This document shows, in pieces, positions 34,308 to 41,471 of a DNA stretch of 64,000 bases. The notes below the pieces were generated by a model. It saw nothing but the letters and a program-made list of their open reading frames with translations. It was not told where the DNA came from and searched no databases. This DNA is from CAYNRA01 sp046296415 (lineage in GTDB: Bacteria > Bacteroidota > Bacteroidia > Cytophagales > Spirosomataceae): assembly GCA_046296415.1 (NCBI GenBank), contig JBKBLN010000001.1, positions 1,519,978 through 1,583,977 of the forward strand. Direction: 5' to 3'. A program made the translations under genes and the position numbers. Each line of letters opens with the position of its first letter. Within the stretch, counting starts at the first letter, position 1.

Positions 34308-35907
34308 TATTTTAGATGTTGTAGCCGAGCAGTCATTTTATGGGTGTATCGAGGTGCAGGAAGGGAAAATTCACTCCATCACCAAAATAGGTGAGGTGCA
34401 ACCGACGTCCAAATGGATTACTCCCGGACTAGTCGATGCGCACGTACACATTGAAAGTTCCTTATTGCCTCCCGGGGAATTTGCTAAAATGGCGGTCGTG
34501 CATGGAACCATAGCCACGATCTCAGATCCTCATGAAATTGCAAATGTTTTGGGAGTTGCGGGTGTCGATTACATGATTTCAGAGGCCCAAAAAGTGCCTT
34601 TTCATTTTTGTTTTGGGGCACCTTCCTGCGTTCCTGCTACCACGTTTGAAACAGCTGGAGCGGCAGTCTCGGTACAAGAGGTAGAAGAACTTTTAGATCG
34701 CCCGGAAATACTATACCTGGCCGAAATGATGAATTTTCCGGGAGTTTTGCAGAAAGATCCTGAGGTGATGGCCAAAATTTTAGCTGCTAAAAACAGAAAC
34801 AAACCGGTGGATGGACATGCTCCGGGTTTAATGGATGAATTAGCTCGGCAATATATTATGGCAGGAATCTCCACCGATCATGAGTGCTTTACCTTGGAGG
34901 AGGCTGAGGGGAAACTGAACATGGGCATGAAGGTCTTAATTCGGGAAGGAAGTGCTGCCAAAAACTTTGATGCCTTGATTCCATTGGCCAAAAGTTGGGG
35001 CCATTCCATGATGTTTTGTTCGGATGATAAACATCCCGATAGCTTGATTATTGGGCATATTAACCAACTTGTCAGCCGTGCAATTCTGGCAGGGGTAGAC
35101 CCGATGGTCGCTTACCAAATGGCCTCCAAAAATCCTGTAGAGCATTATAAAATTCCGATTGGATTAGTGCAAGTGGGGGACTCTGCTGATTTTCTAGTTT
35201 TGGATGATTTGGCGACTTGTCATGTTCATGAAACTTACCTACATGGGGATTGCGTGGCTCGGCAGGGAAAATCGTTTTTGAATCCGACGCTTGCCAAGCC
35301 GGTCAATCGATTTGTTAAAAGAACTGTTCAGGTATCGGATATTTCCGTGTCGATTTTACCAACAGATACCGAAATTCAAGTGATCAAAGTATTGGATGGA
35401 CAACTGATTACCCACAAGACATTCTATCCCGTTCATGCATTAACTGAAAATCGAGATATTTTAAAATTGGTGGTGGTTAATCGCTACCAAGAAGCACCTC
35501 CGGCGGTCGCATGGGTGGAAGGTTTTCAACTCCAGCAAGGGGCTCTTGCATCCTCAGTAGCACATGATTCTCATAACATAGTGGCTGTCGGTAAATCGGA
35601 TGAAGACATCGTGCAGGTCATTAATGCCGTCATGGAGGCAGAGGGGGGACTTGCTTTGGTTTCGAAAGCGCAGGTTTCCATACTTCCATTACCTATTGCG
35701 GGTTTAATGAGTGATCAAGAAGGGTATCATGTCGCCCACCTTTACAGTGAGCTGGATCGTCTTTCGAAAGAAGAGCTAGGTAGCACATTGTATTCCCCTT
35801 TTATGAGTTTGTCGTTTTTGGCTCTTTTGGTTATTCCGTCGCTCAAGTTAAGTGACCTAGGATTGTTTGATGGTGATCAGTTCCGATTTGTTCGGCCGAG
35901 TCGATAA
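34291..35907 (+). CDS. ade: adenine deaminase
   Basis: Ade converts adenine to hypoxanthine for purine salvage. The 538-residue amidohydrolase has the metal motif VDAHVHIESSLLPP, DPHEIANVLG, the GHAPG and TDHE segments (VDGHAPGLMDE, GISTDHECF), MMFCSDDKHPD and the typical C-terminal VAHDSHNIVAVG and LPLPIAGLMSD. All are characteristic of bacterial adenine deaminase and not of dihydroorotase or urease relatives. The start overlaps nuoB by 17 bp, so it is translationally tied to complex I subunits, which is an odd pairing. Confidence 0.95.
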   Translation: MRIECNILDVVAEQSFYGCIEVQEGKIHSITKIGEVQPTSKWITPGLVDAHVHIESSLLPPGEFAKMAVVHGTIATISDPHEIANVLGVAGVDYMISEAQKVPFHFCFGAPSCVPATTFETAGAAVSVQEVEELLDRPEILYLAEMMNFPGVLQKDPEVMAKILAAKNRNKPVDGHAPGLMDELARQYIMAGISTDHECFTLEEAEGKLNMGMKVLIREGSAAKNFDALIPLAKSWGHSMMFCSDDKHPDSLIIGHINQLVSRAILAGVDPMVAYQMASKNPVEHYKIPIGLVQVGDSADFLVLDDLATCHVHETYLHGDCVARQGKSFLNPTLAKPVNRFVKRTVQVSDISVSILPTDTEIQVIKVLDGQLITHKTFYPVHALTENRDILKLVVVNRYQEAPPAVAWVEGFQLQQGALASSVAHDSHNIVAVGKSDEDIVQVINAVMEAEGGLALVSKAQVSILPLPIAGLMSDQEGYHVAHLYSELDRLSKEELGSTLYSPFMSLSFLALLVIPSLKLSDLGLFDGDQFRFVRPSR

Positions 35908-35982
35908 TTAGTCTGTTCATGTCAGTAAATTCACTTTTTGATATACTGAAAATGATTTTCGGAAATTATCGTACATATTTCA

Positions 35983-36012
35983 TTGTTTTTCATGAGCCAG
36001 TATCTACTTTTG
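35983..36012 (+). promoter_or_regulatory. full Bacteroidota-type promoter for gene 36037
   Basis: TTG at 35983-35985, a 19-bp spacer and a perfect -7 box TACTTTTG at 36005-36012, the best promoter match in the window. The predicted transcript starts near 36017, leaving a leader of about 20 nt. Confidence 0.7.
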
Positions 36013-36036
36013 TATAAAACTAAAAATTATTCATTC

Positions 36037-36552
36037 ATGAAAACATTTTTTATTTCCGCATTTTTAGCCACTTTCTTGGCCATTTCATCACAAGCTCAGG
36101 TAGTTCGAGCTTCCCTTTTAACGGGCGTTGGGATCAATGCTGGCTCCAATTCGGCGGGTGTTACCTGGCATATCTTGGATGTCTCGTATGCACCCAAACC
36201 TAACTTTGATGGGGGAATGTATTTTGATATTGGGGCTGGTGGAAGTGCCTCAACGGATGGATCTGGTTCCATCAAAGCGGGAGCGATGTATGGGGTTCAA
36301 GGAAAGTATTATTTTTTGACCAATACATTTAAACCTTTTGTAGGATTGCAGATGGGTCTTCAATCGGGAGGTAGTGCGTCTACGGATGTGGATGGATTCA
36401 TTGAGGAGGTTGATGCAAAGACCAAGTTTCAAGTGACACCTCAAGCCGGTTTTCGCGTTGGTCCGTTAAACATTTGGACATCTTACCGTACGGGTTGGGG
36501 ACTTGGTTTCCATGGGGGATTGGTTTGGGGATTTGGAAATTTTAAACGTTAA
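36037..36552 (+). CDS. small outer-membrane beta-barrel-like protein of unknown function
   Basis: The product is 171 residues from ATG at 36037: signal peptide MKTFFISAFLATFLAISSQAQ, then Gly-rich beta-strand repeats (MYFDIGAGGSASTDGSGSIK, GLQMGLQSGGSASTDVDGF) and a C-terminus WGLGFHGGLVWGFGNFKR. Two GGSASTD copies suggest a small repeat. An upstream in-frame ATG at 35983 lies within the promoter and cannot be used. Looks like a small OmpA/OmpW-sized barrel. Followed by a long hairpin. Confidence 0.8.
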   Translation: MKTFFISAFLATFLAISSQAQVVRASLLTGVGINAGSNSAGVTWHILDVSYAPKPNFDGGMYFDIGAGGSASTDGSGSIKAGAMYGVQGKYYFLTNTFKPFVGLQMGLQSGGSASTDVDGFIEEVDAKTKFQVTPQAGFRVGPLNIWTSYRTGWGLGFHGGLVWGFGNFKR

Positions 36553-36612
36553 AATGTAAGATTTTCGTTTTTCAAGTCGAAAATTGATTCTCTAGAATCT
36601 TGATTTTAGTTT

Positions 36613-36674
36613 AAAAAGGTAATGCATATTTGATTTTACAGGATTAAATCCTTAATTTCATGCATTACCTTTTT
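36613..36674. terminator. 15-bp inverted repeat with 32-nt interior, terminator-like
   Basis: aaaaaggtaatgcat (36613-36627) and atgcattaccttttt (36660-36674) are perfect inverted copies. The interior holds a weaker hairpin (ggatt/aatcc). On the plus strand the right arm ends in a T-run, as in a terminator, and abuts the start region of the PAS gene. Confidence 0.65.
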
Positions 36675-36678
36675 TATT

Positions 36679-38058
36679 TTGGGAATTTCAACGACTGCAA
36701 TTTCTGCCTTATTACAAGGTGCAACGGAGAGTATTGTTTGCTTATCACCGGAATTACGAGTGATGGCATTCAATGAGGCGTTGCGTCGGAATTTCTACGA
36801 TTTGTATCGAAAAGAAATTAAAGAGGGGGATGATTACAAGCAATATATTCTACCGGGTACTTGGGCTAAATTTGAGGATTACTTTGGTCAGGCTCTTCAA
36901 GGTCAATCCGTTAGTTTTCGGGACCGTGTCTGGATTTGGAATCGGTACGTTTGGTATGAGTCCCATATGACCCCCTTTAAACAAGGCCAGGGGCCTGTTG
37001 AGGCTGTCACCATGACTTTTCGAGATGTTGATTTGGAGCGGAAATCAATCAAGAAAGCCGCTCAGTTGGCCACCACACTCAACGCCATTTTCGAAAACAC
37101 CAAAGATTCAATTTTATTACTTGACCAGGATTTTAAGATCCTAAATTGTAATACGCGTGCGCAGTATAGCTTTCAGATGGCATCCAATCGAATTCCTCAA
37201 ATAGGAGACGACTTACGCCCCTTTATTTTCAAGGGGTTGGAGGATGAGTTTTTGGCTAGGTTTTCAGACGCTCTGGAGGGTCGTGGTTCAGTCACAGAAG
37301 TAGCCGCCCAAAGTTTTGATGGACAAAGTTTTTGGTTTCAAACCAAATTCAATCCAGTTTACTCGGAAAATAATGCATTGTTAGGGGTTTCTCTTTTTGC
37401 CAGGCCTATCACCGATAAAAAGAAAGCCGAGCTCGCCCTACAAGAAAATGAGGAGCGGTTTCGGAAAGTCATCCAATCTTCCCCCATTTCGATTTTCATT
37501 CTGGACGAATCATCCAAATGGGTTGAGATCAATCAGCACGTTACCAAAGCCTATGGTTATACCCTTGAAAATTTAGCACAGACCCCCTTATCGGCTGTTT
37601 TCCCAAAAGATTGGGAAAAACTCGAACAATTTGCTCTTCGACCGTTCTTGGAAGATGAGGATCCCGTAGAATTGGTTGGAAATGAAATTGTCCTTCTACG
37701 AAGCTTTCAAGGAAATTGGTACTCTGTTGAGGTGAGCTTGAGTGCTTTTTTGTTAAATCAACGAAAGCATTGGGTGATGCTTGTTCAAGATGTCTCTAAA
37801 CGAGAAGCGGATGCTCGACTGATTTCTGAACAATACCAAAAGTTATCTCAAATTGCTTGGAAACAATCCCATGTGATCCGTTCTGCCGTGGCAAAAATAG
37901 CCGGAATCGTCTACATTCTTGGGAACGATGAGCAAATGAAAGAAGAAGAAAAGAAGGAGTGGATTCAACACCTTCAAAATAGTACCGACGAATTGGATAA
38001 CTATGTAAAGGAAATAGTTACTTGGACAGAATCCTCTCACACTTTGCCTGGTTTGTGA
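36679..38058 (+). CDS. multi-PAS sensor protein with kinase-like dimerisation helices but no ATPase domain
   Basis: The product is 459 residues from a TTG at 36679. It shows three PAS-like domains (about 5-120, 130-255, 262-385; for example FRKVIQSSPISIFILDESSKW) and a C-terminal helical pair (about 390-450) with QSHVIRSAVAKIAGIV, resembling the H-box of histidine kinases (His398). It stops there, with no N/G-box ATPase domain. No ATG precedes the PAS core in frame: the frame is open back to 36634, and an ATG at 36660 is one base out of phase across a T6 run. It could be a sensor lacking its kinase half or a partner for another kinase. Confidence 0.8.
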   Translation: MGISTTAISALLQGATESIVCLSPELRVMAFNEALRRNFYDLYRKEIKEGDDYKQYILPGTWAKFEDYFGQALQGQSVSFRDRVWIWNRYVWYESHMTPFKQGQGPVEAVTMTFRDVDLERKSIKKAAQLATTLNAIFENTKDSILLLDQDFKILNCNTRAQYSFQMASNRIPQIGDDLRPFIFKGLEDEFLARFSDALEGRGSVTEVAAQSFDGQSFWFQTKFNPVYSENNALLGVSLFARPITDKKKAELALQENEERFRKVIQSSPISIFILDESSKWVEINQHVTKAYGYTLENLAQTPLSAVFPKDWEKLEQFALRPFLEDEDPVELVGNEIVLLRSFQGNWYSVEVSLSAFLLNQRKHWVMLVQDVSKREADARLISEQYQKLSQIAWKQSHVIRSAVAKIAGIVYILGNDEQMKEEEKKEWIQHLQNSTDELDNYVKEIVTWTESSHTLPGL

Positions 38059-38069
38059 TACTTATCACA
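38054..38069 (+). promoter_or_regulatory. CRP/FNR-type operator TGTGATACTTATCACA
   Basis: A perfect inverted repeat that matches TGTGA-N6-TCACA, the CRP-family consensus. Its centre (38061.5) lies about 41 bp upstream of the transcript start predicted from the -7 box at 38091-38098, the usual class II activator position. It overlaps the PAS gene stop codon. Confidence 0.65.
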
Positions 38070-38090
38070 TTTATTTCATTTTAAAGAGGT

Positions 38091-38098
38091 TACCTTTA
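38091..38098 (+). promoter_or_regulatory. -7 box TACCTTTA for the DUF2892 gene
   Basis: Seven of eight matches to TAnnTTTG, 26 bp before the ATG at 38125. A weak core promoter is consistent with dependence on an activator. Confidence 0.4.
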
Positions 38099-38124
38099 TT
38101 TCATACTAACTAACTAATTGCAGT

Positions 38125-38328
38125 ATGAAAAAGAATATGGGAGGATTGGATCGTGGAATCCGATTGGTTGTAGCAGCTTTACTTTCTTATTTCACGTTTA
38201 CTGGATTGATTCCCAGTCCAATGGCTTGGTTAGGCTATACGGTTGCCATCGTTTTTACAGCTACGAGTTTAATTTCATTCTGTCCGCTGTACACTCTTTT
38301 TGGCATTTCGACTTGCCCTAAAGCTTAG
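38125..38328 (+). CDS. DUF2892 (YgaP-like) small membrane protein
   Basis: The product is 67 residues: KKNMGGLDRGIRLVVAAL at the start, two membrane helices, and FCPLYTLFGISTC at the end with two conserved cysteines, the exact family pattern. The domain also forms the membrane part of YgaP, a rhodanese. Its role alone is unknown, probably in sulfur or redox handling. It is preceded by a CRP-like operator. The stop shares TTAG with the convergent ldcA stop. Confidence 0.92.
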   Translation: MKKNMGGLDRGIRLVVAALLSYFTFTGLIPSPMAWLGYTVAIVFTATSLISFCPLYTLFGISTCPKA

Positions 38329-39230
38329 CCATTCAAACGTGCAGAAAATTCGTTTACGTTTAAATGTACGTTTTTCCCCAAAGGAAGTGCGTAGTTGGCA
38401 GGTGTATGTCCAGCAGGAAATTGAAAAGCTACTGGGTAGGTGTACTCCGCCACGTGAGATTCAATTATTTCATAAGCTGATTTTCCGAAGTGGTGAACAG
38501 GATCTTTCATGTCAGAAAACTGACCCACTAACAGCCCTGCTAGATTTTTTAGTTTTCCTGCCCGCTTTAATTGAACCATGTAGCGGTCAACGGCATAATG
38601 TGCTTCTCCCACTTCTTCGATGAACAGGATTTTTCCATCCAATGACAGATCGTGTGGTCCGCCGATGCCGTGGGTCAGTAAACAGAGATTTCCACCAGTT
38701 AATACCCCACTGGCTTGACCAACTCGATTGGACATTTCTTCCGATTCCCATTCATAGGAAAAGGAGTTGCCCCATAGCAGATTTTTTAAGGTTTGGGTGG
38801 AGTAGGCATCTCGGAAAAATGTGCTGGGCATAGGACCATGTACACTTTGATAGCCAAGATGCTGAACGGCTTGATGTACTGCAGTAATATCCGAAAAACC
38901 AATGATCCACTTGGGGCTTCGTTGAAACAGATACCAGTTGATTTCATCAATGATACGTGAACTTCCGTAGCCACCTCGTGCCGAGAAGACGGCTTTGATT
39001 TGAGGGTTATCAAGTACTTTTTGTAGATCACGTCTACGTACTTCATCTGTGGCACTGAAATTAAAATAGGACGAATTCACGGATTCCCCGACCCAAACCT
39101 GCAAACCCCACTGCTCTAATAATGTTCTCGCTTGTTCTACAGCTTCTGGTTTTACACGACTAGCCATGGCCACAATGGCTACTTGATCTCCTTTTTGAAG
39201 AGGCTTGGGTGGAAATGCTTGTGAGATCAT
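38325..39230 (-). CDS. LD-carboxypeptidase, S66 family
   Basis: The product is 301 residues of the serine peptidase family S66 (LdcA), which trims the terminal D-Ala from tetrapeptides during murein recycling. It shows VAIVAMASRV at the N-terminus, FSARGGYGSSRII (oxyanion region), KWIIGFSDITAVHQAV with the nucleophile Ser in GFSD, and a C-terminal FPAGHTPANYALPLG carrying the catalytic His. The gene follows the DciA-like gene by 3 bp and the stops overlap with DUF2892. Confidence 0.92.
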   Translation of the reverse strand: MISQAFPPKPLQKGDQVAIVAMASRVKPEAVEQARTLLEQWGLQVWVGESVNSSYFNFSATDEVRRRDLQKVLDNPQIKAVFSARGGYGSSRIIDEINWYLFQRSPKWIIGFSDITAVHQAVQHLGYQSVHGPMPSTFFRDAYSTQTLKNLLWGNSFSYEWESEEMSNRVGQASGVLTGGNLCLLTHGIGGPHDLSLDGKILFIEEVGEAHYAVDRYMVQLKRAGKLKNLAGLLVGQFSDMKDPVHHFGKSAYEIIESHVAEYTYPVAFQFPAGHTPANYALPLGKNVHLNVNEFSARLNG

Positions 39231-39233
39231 GAT

Positions 39234-39536
39234 TTATTTGAATACGATATCGTCTAATAAAGGTTGATTGGCGAATGTATTTAGTTTTTCAATGAGCTTC
39301 GATTTGGCTAGACTCAATTCATGGCGAAGGGCACTGGAGTCCAAGGTAACAAACAATACCTTTCCCTGAATATGCAGATTGGATGTTCTTTTGGCAATAG
39401 GTGTTCCCATGACAGATTCCCAATGCGCCATCAAATAGGTTTGATGGTATTTGTCCTCAAGTTGATATGCCTTAAGGAATCCGCTTAGTGCCTCTTTTAG
39501 AGGTTGTGCTTTGGTTTTTCTGGAAGTTGCCGACAT
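39234..39536 (-). CDS. DUF721 protein, DciA-like
   Basis: The product is 100 residues from ATG at 39536. The pattern PLKEALSGFLKAYQL..HWESVMGTPIAKRTSNLHIQGKVLFVTLDSSALRHELSLAKSKLIEKLN is the DUF721/DciA domain. DciA is the widespread loader of the replicative helicase DnaB where DnaC is absent; short DUF721 proteins in Bacteroidota are assumed, not shown, to do this. The in-frame ATG at 39563 lies within the upstream terminator stem, which favours 39536. Confidence 0.85.
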   Translation of the reverse strand: MSATSRKTKAQPLKEALSGFLKAYQLEDKYHQTYLMAHWESVMGTPIAKRTSNLHIQGKVLFVTLDSSALRHELSLAKSKLIEKLNTFANQPLLDDIVFK

Positions 39537-39551
39537 AGAGATGGATAAAGG

Positions 39552-39580
39552 AAAAAAAGACACTCTTTCAAGTGTCTTTT
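39552..39580 (-). terminator. rho-independent terminator after yajC
   Basis: Stem aaaagacact/agtgtctttt around ctttca; on the minus strand it ends in seven Ts. It closes the nusB-YtxH-yajC transcript. Confidence 0.8.
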
Positions 39581-39584
39581 GTAT

Positions 39585-39863
39585 TTACTTCTTACGTGAG
39601 ATCGCCGATTTTTCGAAAGTTAACCGGGCACCACCACCGGGGGCTATGGTTATGGTAGAATCGTCTTTTTCAATGACTTTTCCATGAAGGCCACTCATGG
39701 TAATGACTTCATCTCCGACTTTCAGTTCGTCTACCATTTTAGCTTGTTCTTTTTGTTTTTTTTGTTGGGGACGAATCATGAAAAAATACATGACAAGGAA
39801 CATTCCCCCCATAAGAATAAGGAAACTGAAGTTTCCGCCTGAGGCTGCTTGCAAAACGATCAT
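39585..39863 (-). CDS. yajC: preprotein translocase accessory subunit YajC
   Basis: The product is 92 residues with one membrane helix followed by FMIRPQQKKQKEQAKMVDELKVGDEVITMSGLHGKV, the full YajC signature. It associates with SecDF-SecYEG. Third gene of the nusB-YtxH-yajC unit, followed by a terminator. Confidence 0.96.
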   Translation of the reverse strand: MIVLQAASGGNFSFLILMGGMFLVMYFFMIRPQQKKQKEQAKMVDELKVGDEVITMSGLHGKVIEKDDSTITIAPGGGARLTFEKSAISRKK

Positions 39864-39885
39864 AGTTACTTAATTAAACCTAAAA

Positions 39886-40206
39886 TTATGCTTTTTCTTT
39901 GATTTGAGCCATCAAATTTTCAACATCTTCTAATAGACGTTCAGCTTTGACGCGCGCTTCATTCACAACTTTTTGCCCTTCTGCTTTGGCTTGGCTGTCA
40001 CCGCCTGCCATTTCCAAGGCAACTTCATCTCCTCGTTCGATCAGATCGGCAATAAAACGCTGCAATTGTTCGCGGTATTTGCTCAGTTGGCCCGACAGTT
40101 TGTCGCGGGTAACTTCCCCCTTGTCTGGGGCATATAAAATTCCTAGGACAGTTCCTGCGGCAACTCCCGCGAGAAAAGCTACAAAGGTTTTTGTGGATTG
40201 AGTCAT
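39886..40206 (-). CDS. YtxH domain protein
   Basis: The product is 106 residues: a short N-terminal membrane segment with the YtxH pattern (FVAFLAGVAAGTVLGILYAPDKGEVTRDKL), then an amphipathic helical tail rich in Lys, Glu and Ala. YtxH proteins are gas-vesicle/stress associated in Bacillus; function here unknown. It lies 6 bp after nusB. Confidence 0.88.
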   Translation of the reverse strand: MTQSTKTFVAFLAGVAAGTVLGILYAPDKGEVTRDKLSGQLSKYREQLQRFIADLIERGDEVALEMAGGDSQAKAEGQKVVNEARVKAERLLEDVENLMAQIKEKA

Positions 40207-40212
40207 AATCGC

Positions 40213-41361
40213 TTATCGGTTATCGAGCATTCCGCGACCTGTTTTCACGAGTCGTCCTTGCTCGGTGAGTTGTTTTGAAATTTTATCTAATACTCCGTTT
40301 ACAAAATTACCACTTTTTTCGGTACTGAATTGCTTGGCTAGTTCGATCGTCTCATTGATAGTAACCTTGACAGGAATATCTTTAAAATGGATCATCTCGG
40401 CTACAGCCATGATCAAAAGCAATTTATCTGTTTCGGGCATACGATCCATTTCCCAATTTTTAAGAACAGGCAATAGGTATTCGATCCAAGTATCTTCCTC
40501 AGATACTGAAACGTGAAATAGTTTTTTAAAAAATTGCTTTCCTTCCTCCCAAAGGGTACCTAGTTTTTCAATTTGAATTTGTCCGGTTTCCAACATAGGT
40601 TGAAAGGTGTGAACCAGCATGGCCCGTAACACATCACGATCTTCCGTCCAAAATAAGTGATATCGATCAAAATACTCATCCAATACTTCATTTTTCAATA
40701 AAATATTTTTGATCATGTACTTGATTAAGGCAAAATCAGCTTCTAACGAATGATTGGTGGAAGCGCAATACTCTCTGTATTGGCTATTACCGAGTAAATG
40801 TTCTTTGTAAAATTTAGTAACAAAGGATTTTTCATCCTCCCAAGAGGCTTTGCGGCGCATGACTAAGTCTTGATAGGATTCGTCTTGGGCTAAAGCTTTT
40901 ACCAAACGATTATCAGCCAATGTGGATTGATCAAAAGGATCTCTCAACTGCGCTGCACGATCGGAAAGTTCTACGATCAATGCGAGGAGAAAGGCATAAA
41001 CATCATACGTCTTTTCAATCCAGAGTGGGTAATGCCCATTTAGATAATCGAAATCCGCTTTGTTTCGATTGCGATAGGATTGATACGCTTGTTGAACCGC
41101 ACGTTTGATTTCTTCCGGATATTCGTCTTCATCATCTTGAGAAACTTTGGGTTTGATCGCTGTCATTTCCTCTAAATAGGCGAGTGACAATCTTTTTTTT
41201 CCTTCCAATAATTTCTTATCCTGAAATTCCATGGAGTCCAAGTTTGGGGAAAAATGATTTTCCAACATTTCTTGGGAAAGTAATAAATTGGCGGCCTTCG
41301 ATCGATGGTAAGCATAAAGTGCCTGCAAAGTACGGGTCCGGATTTGTCTGCGGGTCAACAT
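40213..41361 (-). CDS. nusB: transcription antitermination factor NusB, long form
   Basis: The product is 382 residues from ATG at 41361 (MLTRRQIRTRTLQALYAYHRS). The NusB fold is in the C-terminal third (ILKNWEMDRMPETDKLLLIMAVAEMIHFKDIPVKVTINETIELAKQFSTEKSGNFVNGVLDKI); the long N-terminal part, about 230 residues, is characteristic of Bacteroidota. NusB with NusE binds boxA RNA of rRNA operons. A perfect -7 box between 41361 and the upstream in-frame ATG (41445) fixes the start. First gene of a unit with YtxH and yajC. Confidence 0.93.
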   Translation of the reverse strand: MLTRRQIRTRTLQALYAYHRSKAANLLLSQEMLENHFSPNLDSMEFQDKKLLEGKKRLSLAYLEEMTAIKPKVSQDDEDEYPEEIKRAVQQAYQSYRNRNKADFDYLNGHYPLWIEKTYDVYAFLLALIVELSDRAAQLRDPFDQSTLADNRLVKALAQDESYQDLVMRRKASWEDEKSFVTKFYKEHLLGNSQYREYCASTNHSLEADFALIKYMIKNILLKNEVLDEYFDRYHLFWTEDRDVLRAMLVHTFQPMLETGQIQIEKLGTLWEEGKQFFKKLFHVSVSEEDTWIEYLLPVLKNWEMDRMPETDKLLLIMAVAEMIHFKDIPVKVTINETIELAKQFSTEKSGNFVNGVLDKISKQLTEQGRLVKTGRGMLDNR

Positions 41362-41388
41362 AGATGTCAAAGAACTATTTTCAAGATG

Positions 41389-41396
41389 CAAAGATA
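41389..41396 (-). promoter_or_regulatory. nusB promoter, -7 box TATCTTTG
   Basis: Perfect TAnnTTTG on the minus strand, 27 bp upstream of the nusB ATG. Confidence 0.5.
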
Positions 41397-41471
41397 GGAA
41401 ATTGCCTTGGAATCGCCTAATTTGGTATTCTATATGCGAACTCATTTCTTACTTTCACTTATTAATTTTCC

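Noticed and set aside
38118..38321. 67-codon frame overlapping the DUF2892 gene in another frame
   Set aside because: The other frame encodes the family pattern KKNMGGLDRGIR and FCPLYTLFG; this one does not.
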